Positions 23,216 through 33,140 of a stretch of 64,000 nucleotides of DNA are shown one piece after another. The notes under the pieces were generated by a model, which saw nothing but the letters and a program-made list of their open reading frames with translations, was not told the DNA's origin and ran no database searches. The DNA is from Megamerina dolium. Taxonomy: Eukaryota; Arthropoda; Insecta; Diptera; Megamerinidae. Numbering within the stretch: the first letter of the stretch is position 1; the number at the start of each line of letters is the position of its first letter. The translations under genes and the position numbers were made by a program. The DNA lies in NCBI GenBank assembly GCA_963854835.1, contig OY978526.1:76232418-76296417 (forward strand), given 5' to 3'.

Positions 23216-23245
23216 TTTTAAAGAAAAGATTATTGGAAAGATGTT

Positions 23246-23341
23246 GCATTAATGTCGAAACTGTAATTACATTTGAATTTCTCGTTGGACATTATTTCAA
23301 TTTTGTTTGCAATAATATCGACACTTTTTCGGCATTAATGC
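23246..23341 (+). repeat. Hairpin-type unit, right copy
   Basis: GCATTAATGTCGAAA at 23246-23260 is an inverted match (14 of 15) to the end of the segment, TTTCGGCATTAATGC (about 23327-23341), so the 96-base unit can fold back. It shares its landmarks with the copy at 22636-22745. Confidence 0.6.
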
Positions 23342-23399
23342 AGCCTACAAGATCTTTCGCTCCTTCGGAACAAATCTAGGCCCAAAATGGGGCTATGTA

Positions 23400-24799
23400 C
23401 ATACTGTATCCTTTAAAGGTTGGTTTAAATTAGTAAATTTTAATTTGTTTTTTATTTTTGAAAATATCATGGAATATACCCCATAAGGGCAAACCATTAG
23501 TATTGGCCAATACTGTATATATTTATTTCTTTTTCTTTGTATGTCCATAAATATCTCAATTTTTCTGATTTTTTTTTTTTTTTTTTTTTTTTTTTGCTAT
23601 AAGTATGTACATCCGTTTATTAATCATTGATTTATGTTTAGAGTTTCATACTCCCATACAGTTTTCGTTCTTTCACTTTTATATGCCATCATAAAACTTT
23701 ATGAAACTACGCATTTCATATTATAATTTGTCAGAGTAAATCGATCATAATTAATTTCGTTTTCTTTTTTATTACTTTGAAGTTTGTTTTTGCAAAAAAA
23801 AAAAAAATAATAAACAAAAACAATCTCTTTTATGAAAGAGCCTTCAAGAATCTGTTCTTAAGTATTTATCCAGTTTCAGTTATTCCATGTTGTTTTTAAT
23901 TAAATTTGTTTAAATCAAAAATTAAATATCATAAAAAAAAACCAACCAATTTTAGAATTGTCTGATATTTTTGTAATCATTTGTTGTTGTTGTTTTTCTT
24001 TATATTTCTTTTTGCATTGATAATTTGATATTCCAAACAGCTAAAAGGCATTCTCATACCGAAGTGCGTATGCATGTATGTAAATTTTGTGTTTTTGTAC
24101 TGAATTTTTTTTTTTACCTCCGTCATACTTTCTTATTTTAGATTCTTTAAATACAATACTTGTACACACGTGAATATCTACAGCTGTGTAAATGAAATTA
24201 AATGTATCCAACTTTAATCGAATTTTATGACTATACAAACAATTTTGAATTTATTGGAATAAAATACAATAAAGTAACAGTCTCCGAGAAAGCTAAGCTC
24301 GAACTTTTTTTCGAACTCTTAAGCCTAAACTAATATTAGCTGATGCGATGCTATTTTCATGTCAACTGCTGTCGATTGACAGCAAATGATGGCGGCATTA
24401 TTTCTGTTAAAGGAATTATTATTTTTTTTTTTTGTATCGTTTGTGTATTCATATTTTTGTTTATTTTTATTTTTATATTCAATATTTTTTATTTTTTATT
24501 TTTTTTTTTAGTATTTAGAATAAAATGGTATCGAAGTTGTCGAGATTTTGTAACTGAAAGTAATATAGAATTTACTAAATTCTATTCAGCTTTTTCTTTT
24601 TTCGTCGATGATATTGTGTTTCAAATCGAATATTTATCGTTTTATAAGTTGAGATTTGCATATAAATATTAATTTGAGAAATTGTGAATTCTTAAATTGA
24701 TATACGATAATGATGCATACATATATGAACCTTTCAGTAAGAATTAAGTTCAGTTCTAATTTTTGCAAAAAAAAAAAAAATTATGGAACCATATGGGAT
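23400..24799. other. AT-rich stretch without recognisable genes
   Basis: T homopolymers at 23571-23595 and 24420-24510 dominate. The open frames are Phe/Ile-rich and lack motifs. Nothing here matched another repeat in the window. Confidence 0.5.
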
Positions 24800-25035
24800 A
24801 TATTTGATTTAAACACTGAGGTTACTCTCCATCTTGATTGCTTGCCAAACGTCTTCCAAGCGGAGATGTTTCAAAGTACATTTTACGCAAAAGTAATCGT
24901 TAACAAAGGCTTCAAGGGAGCAGTGATCTCAATATTCTCGTATACGCAAGCGGCTAACAAGCCACTCTGCTCTTGAAGCATTTCCTTTAAGCTAGTATCA
25001 GAATATTTTACACACCATAGAGTCTGTCTGCTTTA
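24800..25035 (+). pseudogene. LINE RNase H fragment, decayed
   Basis: The plus frame reads DLNTEVTLHLDCLPNVFQAE, then FKGAVISIFSYTQAANKPLC and a stop. This fits the middle of a LINE RNase H domain: FQAE holds the catalytic Glu, and IFSYTQAA corresponds to I-F-S-D-S-Q-A-A with the catalytic Asp replaced by Tyr. After the stop, SISFKLVSEYF continues the family pattern weakly. It is closer in wording to the CCTAA-tailed LINE than to the TAA-tailed one. Both ends fade without a tail or target duplication. Confidence 0.65.
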
Positions 25036-25460
25036 ACCCATTACAGCATAAAATTTATCAATATACTTTTGACGAATTTGAATGAGAATTAAGAGTTTTG
25101 GAGATCATTTTAATCAGGTAGTGACAGAAAAATTACATATTTAGTTGTAGTTTGTTAACAATGAACCGTCCGATTTATCGAACGCAATGCACATCGGCAC
25201 CATATGCTACCTCATAAGAAATAAGTGGTTAGACTCTTAGCAAAAATATTCAAAATATATTTACACCGTCAGAAAAGTTATTATTTAAATTTTGCTTTGG
25301 AAATATACAAAAAAAAAAGAAATATCATAATATCTTACCCTTTTCGTAAAACAGTCTGCTAGCTAACATTCATATTGAAAAATGTGAATTAACAGGAACT
25401 ATTACCGTTACTTCGATAAATGCAGGGTTCCGCGTATTGTAGAAATAATATACATTCGTT
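25036..25460. other. Gene-free stretch
   Basis: About 425 bases of unremarkable AT-rich sequence between the LINE relic and the SINE. I see no feature in it. Confidence 0.5.
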
Positions 25461-25471
25461 TAACTATATAA

Positions 25472-25778
25472 TACGTTGGCCTTTTGATTTGTAGGTCGTG
25501 GGTTCAATCCCCGGCTGAAGCATAACAAAACTGTATATCGAAAGGATTTTGCTTTCAACCGGTACCCACCTGTCGGCAATTTTTCCAGAAGTAACAATTC
25601 GACAAAAATACTTCTTAAAAGAGCTCTGTGACAAAACTAAGTTAAAGTGATGTCACAAGGGTTCTACCGTTCAGAAGCGGCTAATATAAGTAGGTCCCCT
25701 TTAATGCTGTCCAAATTTAACACGCACAACAGTATTGAAAGAGAAGCTCAGAGAGAGTCCAGCCACAATAACATAACA
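25472..25778 (+). mobile_element. tRNA-derived SINE, copy 2, with perfect target-site duplication
   Basis: Bounded by an exact 11-bp duplication, TAACTATATAA, at 25461-25471 and 25779-25789. The head retains a pol III box B, GGGTTCAATCCCCGG (about 25500-25514), preceded by GTTGGCCTTTTGATTTGTAG, but begins inside the tRNA-like part, so box A is missing: 5' truncation as expected from target-primed reverse transcription. The body carries GATGTCACAAGGGTTCT and CGGCTAATATAAGTAGGTCC. The tail AGAGAGAGTCC...AACATAACATAAC replaces the CCTAA-type end. About 43 bases of the LINE-like tail are deleted relative to the copy at 36244. Confidence 0.92.
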
Positions 25779-25789
25779 TAACTATATAA

Positions 25790-26339
25790 AACCCTAAACA
25801 CAATATATTCGATATATAAAAATTGTAATCAAACAAAGGTACTATGACTTGGATTCCAGGATATCATAGAGTTGATGCTCTGTACTTTATTATATCGATC
25901 CATGCATTCATTGTTGTAAAGTGTCATTTACTCATTGAGGTTTTAGTAAGAAAACTCTAGAGATCCAGTTAGAACAACAAGCTTGACTTCAAACGTATCT
26001 TTCAGTCGTACAATTTTTAACAAATCTGATTTAAGATTGTTCACCATAGCCTCAGGTATTCTTTTCATAAAATACTACTAATCGCCTTTAGAAGACGATT
26101 AAATGCCTCAGCTCATTCTTTCCTACTGCCTACTGCATTTGTTTGTACTAGAAGGAGAGTATTCAGCACAGCAGTCCTCAGTCTGTATGACATCAAATCA
26201 GTTTCAGCAAATGATATTTTGGATTTTGTGAGTACAGCAAATACTTTTTTTTTTTAGCCTCAAAAGGGTTTTTTGTAACACAAAAGATCTTTTAGGATGT
26301 ACAGCTTGACTTCAGGTTCAATGCTTTTCTAATAACAAC
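25790..26339. other. Gene-free stretch
   Basis: About 550 bases, less AT-rich than average, with no frame carrying a recognisable motif, no RNA gene and no repeat termini. Confidence 0.4.
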
Positions 26340-26575
26340 AAAGAGTGCCGAAGCTTGGTATGTTGAAGGCCTACAAGTAAGTGGTAATAATTGCTAAAAA
26401 TTATTGGTGAATAAAATTTTGAAAGTGTCCTATGACAATGCCCAGAAAAAATAATGTCACGAGAGCTCTGCCATTCCGAATTGACGACTATTAGTATGTC
26501 ACTTCCAATACGATTCAAAATTAATACGCAGAACACTGGAAGAGAGGCTTGTCTAAGGCTTTCCCCGAAGTCTCT
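26340..26575 (+). mobile_element. tRNA-derived SINE, very decayed copy 3
   Basis: Order-preserving similarity to copy 2: AATGTCACGAGAGCTCTGCC, CGACTATTAGTATGTC, AATTAATACGCAGAACACTG and GAAGAGAGGCTTG correspond to GATGTCACAAGGGTTCTACC, CGGCTAATATAAGTAGGTC, TTTAACACGCACAACAGTA and GAAAGAGAAGCTC. The head and tail are not recognisable. Confidence 0.6.
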
Positions 26576-28054
26576 TCCAGGTTGAATAATTTATTTTATT
26601 ATATTTATCTCAATCTTGTGTGCAGAGTATAAAAACTAGACGATGTTTCGTATCCTTCACTAAAAATATTTCACAAATTCTTATATCAAATTTGTGGGAA
26701 ATGAAACAATCAACAGAATACCTTATCGATTACATGTAATGCAGCGAGTAATGTGTGTAAGCTTTTTCGTTGTATAGCAACTTTTTATCATCGAAAAAAA
26801 ATTAAGAATCTAGTTATCAATTATCTTGTCTATTCATCAGATATTTTAAAAGATAGATTTATAAAAAAAAATCTCATATTTTTTTTTTTTTTATTTAACT
26901 TTAATTGAGAACTTCCTTTAAATGATTATAAGTATGCATATTAATCGTTTTGTTGTTATTGTTGTTGATGTTGATGATGATGATGATGATGTTGGTGTTG
27001 CTGATTTGATGTAACTATCCAAGCAAATGCTTGTAAATAAATATATATACACATACGTTGACATATCCGTAATGCAGTAATTGGTTGAAATTAAATATTT
27101 TGACGGTCAGCAGCATGTGGACAATAAAATCATTTTCGTTTAATCTATGATGTTTATTTATGATTGCTTGGGTATTTTATGTGGAAATGGGTCAAGTGTA
27201 GTTTATTTTTGTTGTAATTTGTTGTTGTTGTTGTTGTTGTTTTAAATTGTTGTTGTTTTTGCTAAAATTTGGCGTTTTCTTTCTCCTTAAAATATCTTTG
27301 TATTTAAAATAATTCCAAGTCATTGTGTTGTATACAGCGTATAAACATATAATTATTAAACATTTTGTATTTCTACCTATTCTTAAAATTTTTTATAACA
27401 CCAAGCCTATGTTATTGAGGTTTTTTTTCCACGTGCTACTAAATATCTATTAATAGTTTTTATTTTTTTTTTTATTTTTTATTTTTGGTAAATTTACTTA
27501 AAATATATTTTAAAGTTAACATTTTTTATTCGAATCCCGACTGAACAAGATTTTCGGGAAGCAAAAAATCTTTCTGCAAAAATTTATAATTTTTTCTTCA
27601 CCATTAATTTATTATTACGTTTTGAAACTTGCATTATTTGCAATCTCTTTTCATCAATCATATGTGAATTATAATAAAATTCCACTATAATGTATTAAAT
27701 AACGAGCAGCGGGTGGTTGAAAATTTGTTTACATTTTTTTTTTTTTTTCTGTATATAAATTCAGTATACATGTGACCGGGGTGACTGTTTTCTAATAATA
27801 ATAATATTATTGTTATTATTGTATGTCTGGCAGAATATGTGTAATAATATTTATACAAATGTATGAAGGCACAGAAAATAAAAACTTCCGTAAGCGGATA
27901 TTAACGAATTCCACTATTTTGTTAAGTGAAGTTTCTGCGCCATAACTTTTGAGGAGGAAAATCAGTTTGTCATTCTGTTGTCGCCTACGCTTTGTTACAG
28001 CTTATAGATCGTTAACTTGAACGCGATGAGAAATTTTACGCTTGCCCTAGTGTA
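26576..28054. other. Microsatellite-bearing, gene-free stretch
   Basis: Holds a GTT/GAT compound microsatellite (26950-26999), (GTT)n at 27219-27242, T runs, and an AATAATAATAATATTATTGTTATTATT palindrome-like run near 27795-27820. No gene is supported. Confidence 0.5.
26950..26999 (+). repeat. Compound (GTT)n/(GAT)n microsatellite
   Basis: TTGTTGTTATTGTTG passes into a GATGATGATGAT run, then TTGGTGTTG. The sequence changes unit by single substitutions. Confidence 0.9.
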
Positions 28055-28058
28055 TTAA

Positions 28059-28769
28059 GGGGTTACACCACTGTAGAATTTTCAAAAAATGAAAAAAAAA
28101 AATTTTTATCTTAAATAGTCATTAATAGTCTCAAAAATAATATACTAAAGGATGGAAGGCGTGCAAAATTTCTAAGTGTCTGAATTTCGAGTTTTGCCGC
28201 AAGACGTCTGAGATATTCTCCGAGCACCTTTAAACTTTAAACGCGTTTTTCTCGAAACCACTTTTTTTTGAGCTGGCCGGAAACATAACTCGAACAAATC
28301 TTAACCGATTGATTTGAAAATTTTTACAATACATTTGAAATCGTTTTCTTCAGCGACGTACTTAGGGGTTTTTTTGAAATTGTGCATATTTTTTTATTTA
28401 TAAACAATTTTTTGACGATTTTTTAGGTGAAATTTCAAACTTTTTCTTCAAAGGGTCGCCATTTTACGAAAAATAAATTAATCCAAAAACAGCTACGCAC
28501 GTCTCTTGCTATTGTAATATGGAATCAAAAAATATTCGGTTTTTTTGTTCCAAAAAAATTGCGGGCGCTAGGTTTCCGGCCGTGCATCGCGGTGAAATGC
28601 TGCACAGCCGCCATTTTGTTTTTGAATCGCGCAACTTAATTGTTTTTTTGGACTTCAAGATTGACATTAAAAAATACTTGTTACAGAATTTGAATATCTC
28701 CTTTTGTTTGACCTACGAAAATTCCCGAAATATGCCTTTTTTTTTTGTGCTCTGCAGTGGTGTAAACCC
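28059..28769 (+). mobile_element. TTAA-flanked MITE, family A, copy 2
   Basis: A 711-bp element highly similar along its length to 17923-18652. Termini are GGGGTTACACCACTGTAG and CTGCAGTGGTGTAAACCC (two changes), with TTAA at 28055-28058 and 28770-28773. Compared with copy 1 it lacks about 20 bases near 28595, where copy 1 has an A-run and CGCATCAGCGGGG. Both copies run in the same direction about 10 kb apart. Ends, size and TTAA support transposition by a piggyBac-type transposase supplied from elsewhere. Confidence 0.93.
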
Positions 28770-28773
28770 TTAA

Positions 28774-29628
28774 GCGCAATATATACGAGCATATAAGCCT
28801 GAAGAAAATTTCATGTATTCGAAATACTGTCCGCTTATGGCTTCATGTTGTATGATTTTACATTTGTTTTGTTTATTTTTTTCTATTTATATGAAATATT
28901 AATAAATATTTTGCAAAATATATATGACACATGACAGAGGATTTTGGTTGTTTTGGCCCCACAATCTTTAGAAAATATAACTTTTAAAGTGCATGGGGGG
29001 AATAAATTTAATACTGACAATTTTACCACCCACCACTACTGAATGTCGCAGTTACAATATCAATGCCTTTTTAACAACGAATAAGTATAAGTAAGGCTTA
29101 CTCTACCCACTCTACTACGACTTTACACTCGTATGTAGGGGATATTCAGAATTAGTGGGTCATTGGGTATTGTGGGACATGTCGTTTTTTTTTACTATCA
29201 TGATATAATTTTGAGTATTCAAAGAGCTGTCATTAATTTTATCACCATATAATTTCAGTTTTTTTTTTTTTTATAATTTCAGTTTTAGCTGTGTTGGACA
29301 CTTGACATATTGTTTTCGAAACATTTTACAAATATGTTCCATTGTTTTGACAACTTTTTCAGGTGGTGAAATTTTACAAAAACTAATTGCATATTGTTTA
29401 TAGCAAAAAGAATGTTGAAAATTATGTTTTTCGGCAATTGCGAAATAATTTTTGTTTTTTTTGTATTTGCGAGGTTTTTAATTTTTGACATTTGTCAAAA
29501 ATAATTCTTTCTTATTTTTCATACAAACTTTTCTAAATAAGTTCAGTTGTCTACTTTCTTGAGTCAATTTTGAATTCATTTATGCATATTTTACGAGACA
29601 CTTAATTTTTGACATTTTTTAAGTCGAC
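28774..29628. other. Gene-free stretch
   Basis: About 850 bases between two TTAA elements. AT-rich, with no motif-bearing frames; a 68-codon minus frame at 29285-29491 is compositional. Confidence 0.5.
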
Positions 29629-29632
29629 TTAA

Positions 29633-30320
29633 GGGGGGAGTAAGGGATAATTTGAAATAAAAAACACTTTTTTCTCTGATTTTTTACGGAGATACAACTT
29701 AAGCAAATTTATTCAAACTTTTTTTTTTAATTATAAAGCATCATCTAGAGAGTATTTAGTTAAATTTTCGTAATTGAATTTCCCAAAACGTCTTTTGAAA
29801 AATACGTTGTTCGGTGAACACGATAACTTGGCGTAGAATTATCTGAAATCAAAAATGTTGTTAAATTTACTTAAATTATGAGTTAATTCTCACCCTCCCG
29901 TCGTTGTTTAGTTATCATTTTCATTTTTCAACAGTTCGTGGCCTATTTAAGTAAAAAATGCGATTTCGCGCTAAATTTTCCGCTATTTTTTAGGTGACAA
30001 ACTACCTTAATATGAAAATAGAAAAATGTAAATAACGGTAGGGGGAGGCATTTTATACCAAGAAAGTATGTTTTGAGTTTGAAAAGAATCGGTCGAGTAA
30101 ATTTTGCAGGATCGTGTTCACGGACTTCGAAAAATTGGATTTCACGTTTGAAGTTTTTTTTTTTTCAAAAAGTGAAAAGAAATTTTTTTTTTTTTTAACA
30201 TACACTGAATCATCGATTCCAGGTCCATAAAGTACAAGCAATCTCGTTGTCTTGGAAAATGGAAAAGAAAAAAATCGATTTTCCGAATCTGATTATCCCT
30301 TACACCACCATCCCCCCCCT
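29633..30320 (+). mobile_element. TTAA-flanked MITE, family C
   Basis: A 688-bp element starting GGGGGGAGTAAGGGATAAT and ending ATTATCCCTTACACCACCAT followed by C8 and T. The outer G-run and GTAAGGGATAAT pair as imperfect inverted termini, flanked by TTAA at 29629-29632 and 30321-30324. Inside, GTGAACACGAT (about 29813) pairs exactly with ATCGTGTTCAC (about 30111). Size, TTAA and an internal inverted repeat parallel family A, but the sequence differs, so it is a separate family or a distant relative. Confidence 0.78.
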
Positions 30321-31186
30321 TTAATAACTTCTTTACTTCGTTAATTCTTAGTTTTCGTGCAAATTTTTAAAAGTACTTCATTTTTGAAGTATTTTGAAGC
30401 ATATTTTATTATTTTTCATAAAAAATTTTATGAATAAGTATAATTTAGCCTGAATATTTTTCTTTACAATTATTTTTCATTATTTAAAAAATTTTTTAAT
30501 AAGCATTTTGTATCAACAATTTTCATTTCTGCTCAATTTAAACCGTGTCCCACAATTGTCAGAATTGTTTGAAGACTGAATCAGCATTAGTGTGAGGACT
30601 GTAGCCAGTCTCGCTGTCTTTCAACTTTATTGAGTATGTTTTCGAAAACCTGGTGACTGTTTTTTTAACTGTTTATTATTGCAAATAATTAAAACAACAA
30701 AAATGTTTATAGGCAACTGCTAATTACCATAATATTCCGACACATTTCTCTAAAATTTTAGCACAAATAAAAAATGAAAGTGTCCCACTATTTCCTAATT
30801 TCCCCTACATGATTTTTTCTTATATACACCCCTAGTTATAACATTCACTCGCAGAAATATGAGAATAAAATTAAAATTGTTAGAGTATACGACGTACGAG
30901 GAGTAATACTTGCTTGCCCCAGCACTCTATTGTGATCAAAATAACTTTATATGGACGATATGACGCGACGCAAGTAACTATTGTGGTGGAGACATTTTGA
31001 AAAATGAACAAAATCATGAATGCTACTCTATGTGTGTATGATGGCAATGCGTTGTGTTGTGGTGATGACGCAGATCAGATAAATACGCACACACGTGAAT
31101 GCATGCAAATCATCTCATACATGCAGACGCATTTACATGCGTCTGAGTATGCACATACATATGTATGTATAGTAGATATATTATCC

Positions 31187-31215
31187 GATGATGATGATGA
31201 TGATGATGATGATGT
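31187..31215 (+). repeat. (GAT)n microsatellite
   Basis: Nine or more uninterrupted GAT units, flanked by ATTATCC and GTTCATATG. Confidence 0.97.
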
Positions 31216-31470
31216 TCATATGTTAAACGTACTTGAACTCGTAACAAAATAGTACAAACTAGTAGAAAATTGTTGAACAAATAAGAAAAACAAAAATGTA
31301 ATATTTCATGCCAACATTTATATTTGTTGGAAATTTTCAAATTGAAATTGTAAAAAATAATTATACACGTGCTAGATGCATACCTACGAGTATGTAGGTA
31401 CACATTTGAATCGCAAAGTTTTATGAACTTAATTAATTGATCATCGTGTATGCATAGGTTGTAGTTAAGC

Positions 31471-31501
31471 TAACCTAACATGACCTAACCTAACCTAACC
31501 T
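31471..31501 (+). repeat. Short (CCTAA)-type cluster
   Basis: AACCTAACATGACCTAACC followed by two more CCTAA units. It resembles the tail of the LINE at 12486 and the insect telomere repeat, but no LINE or SINE sequence was recognised before it. Confidence 0.7.
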
Positions 31502-32379
31502 ATGAAATATGCAGAGTCATAATAACATGATAAAAATTTATATTACAGTAGACGACATGAGTATGAGATTACAATTTATGAATAAAAATTATGATAAGCA
31601 ACTAAAAGGGCATAAATCTACTTATATCATGGAAATTTATAAAATTTTAATATTGAAATACACTAAACTACAACACATTCTATGTATACATGGTTTTTCT
31701 AGTGCGCGTTTTTCAAAATTTGTCTAATAACTGTTGATGAAATTTTATTGCATTTTAATTAGATACTTGCATGCATTGTCGCCTTGTTTTTTGTTTGTTC
31801 TCTCACTCAATAATAGGCATTTGTTAAACGTACAAATGTTCACTTAATATTGTAAGTTTTATTTTTAATTTTGTCTGACATTGAGTATTGTTATTTTGTT
31901 TGCGCAAACAGTTCATTTATTATGCACCTAAATGTATTTATGTCGATGTATATGTGTTTACGTATAGTATGTCATACTTGTTTGTTGTATTAATACTGTC
32001 TGCTGCCGTTAATGGCGCATACAACAATAAAATAGTAAAAAAAAAAAAATATGTATAAAACAAGAAAATCGTGCAAATTTATCTCGTGAAAAAATTGAAC
32101 ATGAGTTCAATACAAAAAAAAAAAAACAAATCAAAATAATAAATGTGAAATAATTGCAATTGTATGCTATTGCATACATGAAAAATTACAAAAATATAAA
32201 AAGTAACAAATGTTTAAGTGACATAACAATTAATTAAAAAAAAAAACTTAATTTACTTTAAAAAATTGATTAAACTTAAAAATTTACAATATGCTTTATG
32301 ACCTAAAATGCAAAAAAAAAAAAACATTTACCAAAGTGACCTTTCTCATACATACATACATATTTGTATATATAATTCC

Positions 32380-33140
32380 TAAACCTCCAAATGATCATAT
32401 TGTTTAAATGAAATAGAAACCAAAATTCTGCTTATCTATCAGATTGCTATAATTTTTGCACACACGTGACGTTGTCAAGTCAAATTAAATCGTTGAAAAA
32501 CATAATTTACTTTTGAAATTGATTTTTTTAAATCCAAAATATCCAAATCCAAATTTTTAAACCTCCTAGTGAGCATAGTTATTCAAAAGAAATAGAAAAC
32601 AAGATTGCGCATTCCGCATATCTATCAAATTATGGCAATTTTTGTACACGCGTGACGTCATCAAGTCGAATAAAATATTCGGAAGACGACATTTGCTTTT
32701 AAAATATTAATAATGAAGTGATCATGTTGTACAATAACAATAGAAATCAAGATTGCGCATTAAATTTTTGATCTATCAGATTGCTATAATTTTCGCACAC
32801 ACGTGACGTCAAGTCGAATTAAATCGTAGGAAAGTATCATTTATTTTTGAAATAATCTTCTTCATCAAACTATTTTTAAACCTTCTAGTGAGCATAGTTG
32901 TTCAAAAGAAATAGAAAACAAGATTGCGCATTCCGCATATCTATAAAATTGTTGCAATTTTTGTACACGCGTGACGTCATCAAGTCGAATAAAATGTTAG
33001 AAAAACGATATTTGAATTTAAAATATTAATCAAGTGATCATGTTGTTCAATAACAATAGAAATCAAGATTGCGCATTCCGCATAGCTATCAAATTACTTG
33101 AATTATTGTACAAACGTAACGTCATCGTATTAAGCAAATC
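32380..33140 (+). repeat. Tandem array with a conserved CACGTGACGTCA-like core
   Basis: Five diverged units. The core occurs at 32465 (ACACACGTGACGTTGTCAAG), 32651 (ACACGCGTGACGTCATCAAG), 32802 (ACACACGTGACGTCAAGTCG), 32970 (ACACGCGTGACGTCATCAAG) and 33115 (ACAAACGTAACGTCATCG), 145-186 bases apart. Units alternate in type: odd ones carry CAGATTGCTATAAT and AGTGATCATGTTG, even ones carry CTAGTGAGCATAGTT and AAGATTGCGCATTCCGCATA. The true period is therefore a dimer of about 315-337 bp. The core joins an E-box-like C-A-C-R-Y-G to a CRE-like TGACGTCA. No coding content. Confidence 0.88.

Larger units (their letters stand above)
30325..32379. other. Gene-free stretch with microsatellites
   Basis: Contains the (GAT)9 run at 31187-31215 and a CCTAA cluster at 31471-31501. 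A 20-base motif with GCATGCAAATC, CATACATGCAGACG and CATTTACATGCGTC at 31099-31146 is rich in GCATG/CATGC. A-runs occur at 32040 and 32113. Frames through the GAT run read poly-Asp or poly-His and are not genes. Confidence 0.5.

Noticed and set aside
18424..28773. Similar small proteins at 18424-18648 and 28519-28773 suggesting a conserved gene
   Set aside because: They lie at the same place in two copies of a TTAA MITE; similarity is at DNA level and the frame start differs between copies.
31004..31403. Frames on both strands with poly-Asp or poly-His
   Set aside because: Both come from the (GAT)9 microsatellite; no conserved sequence beyond it.
32380..33140. CRISPR-like array
   Set aside because: Units are 145-186 bp and similar along their whole length, with no repeat-spacer structure, and the genome is eukaryotic.
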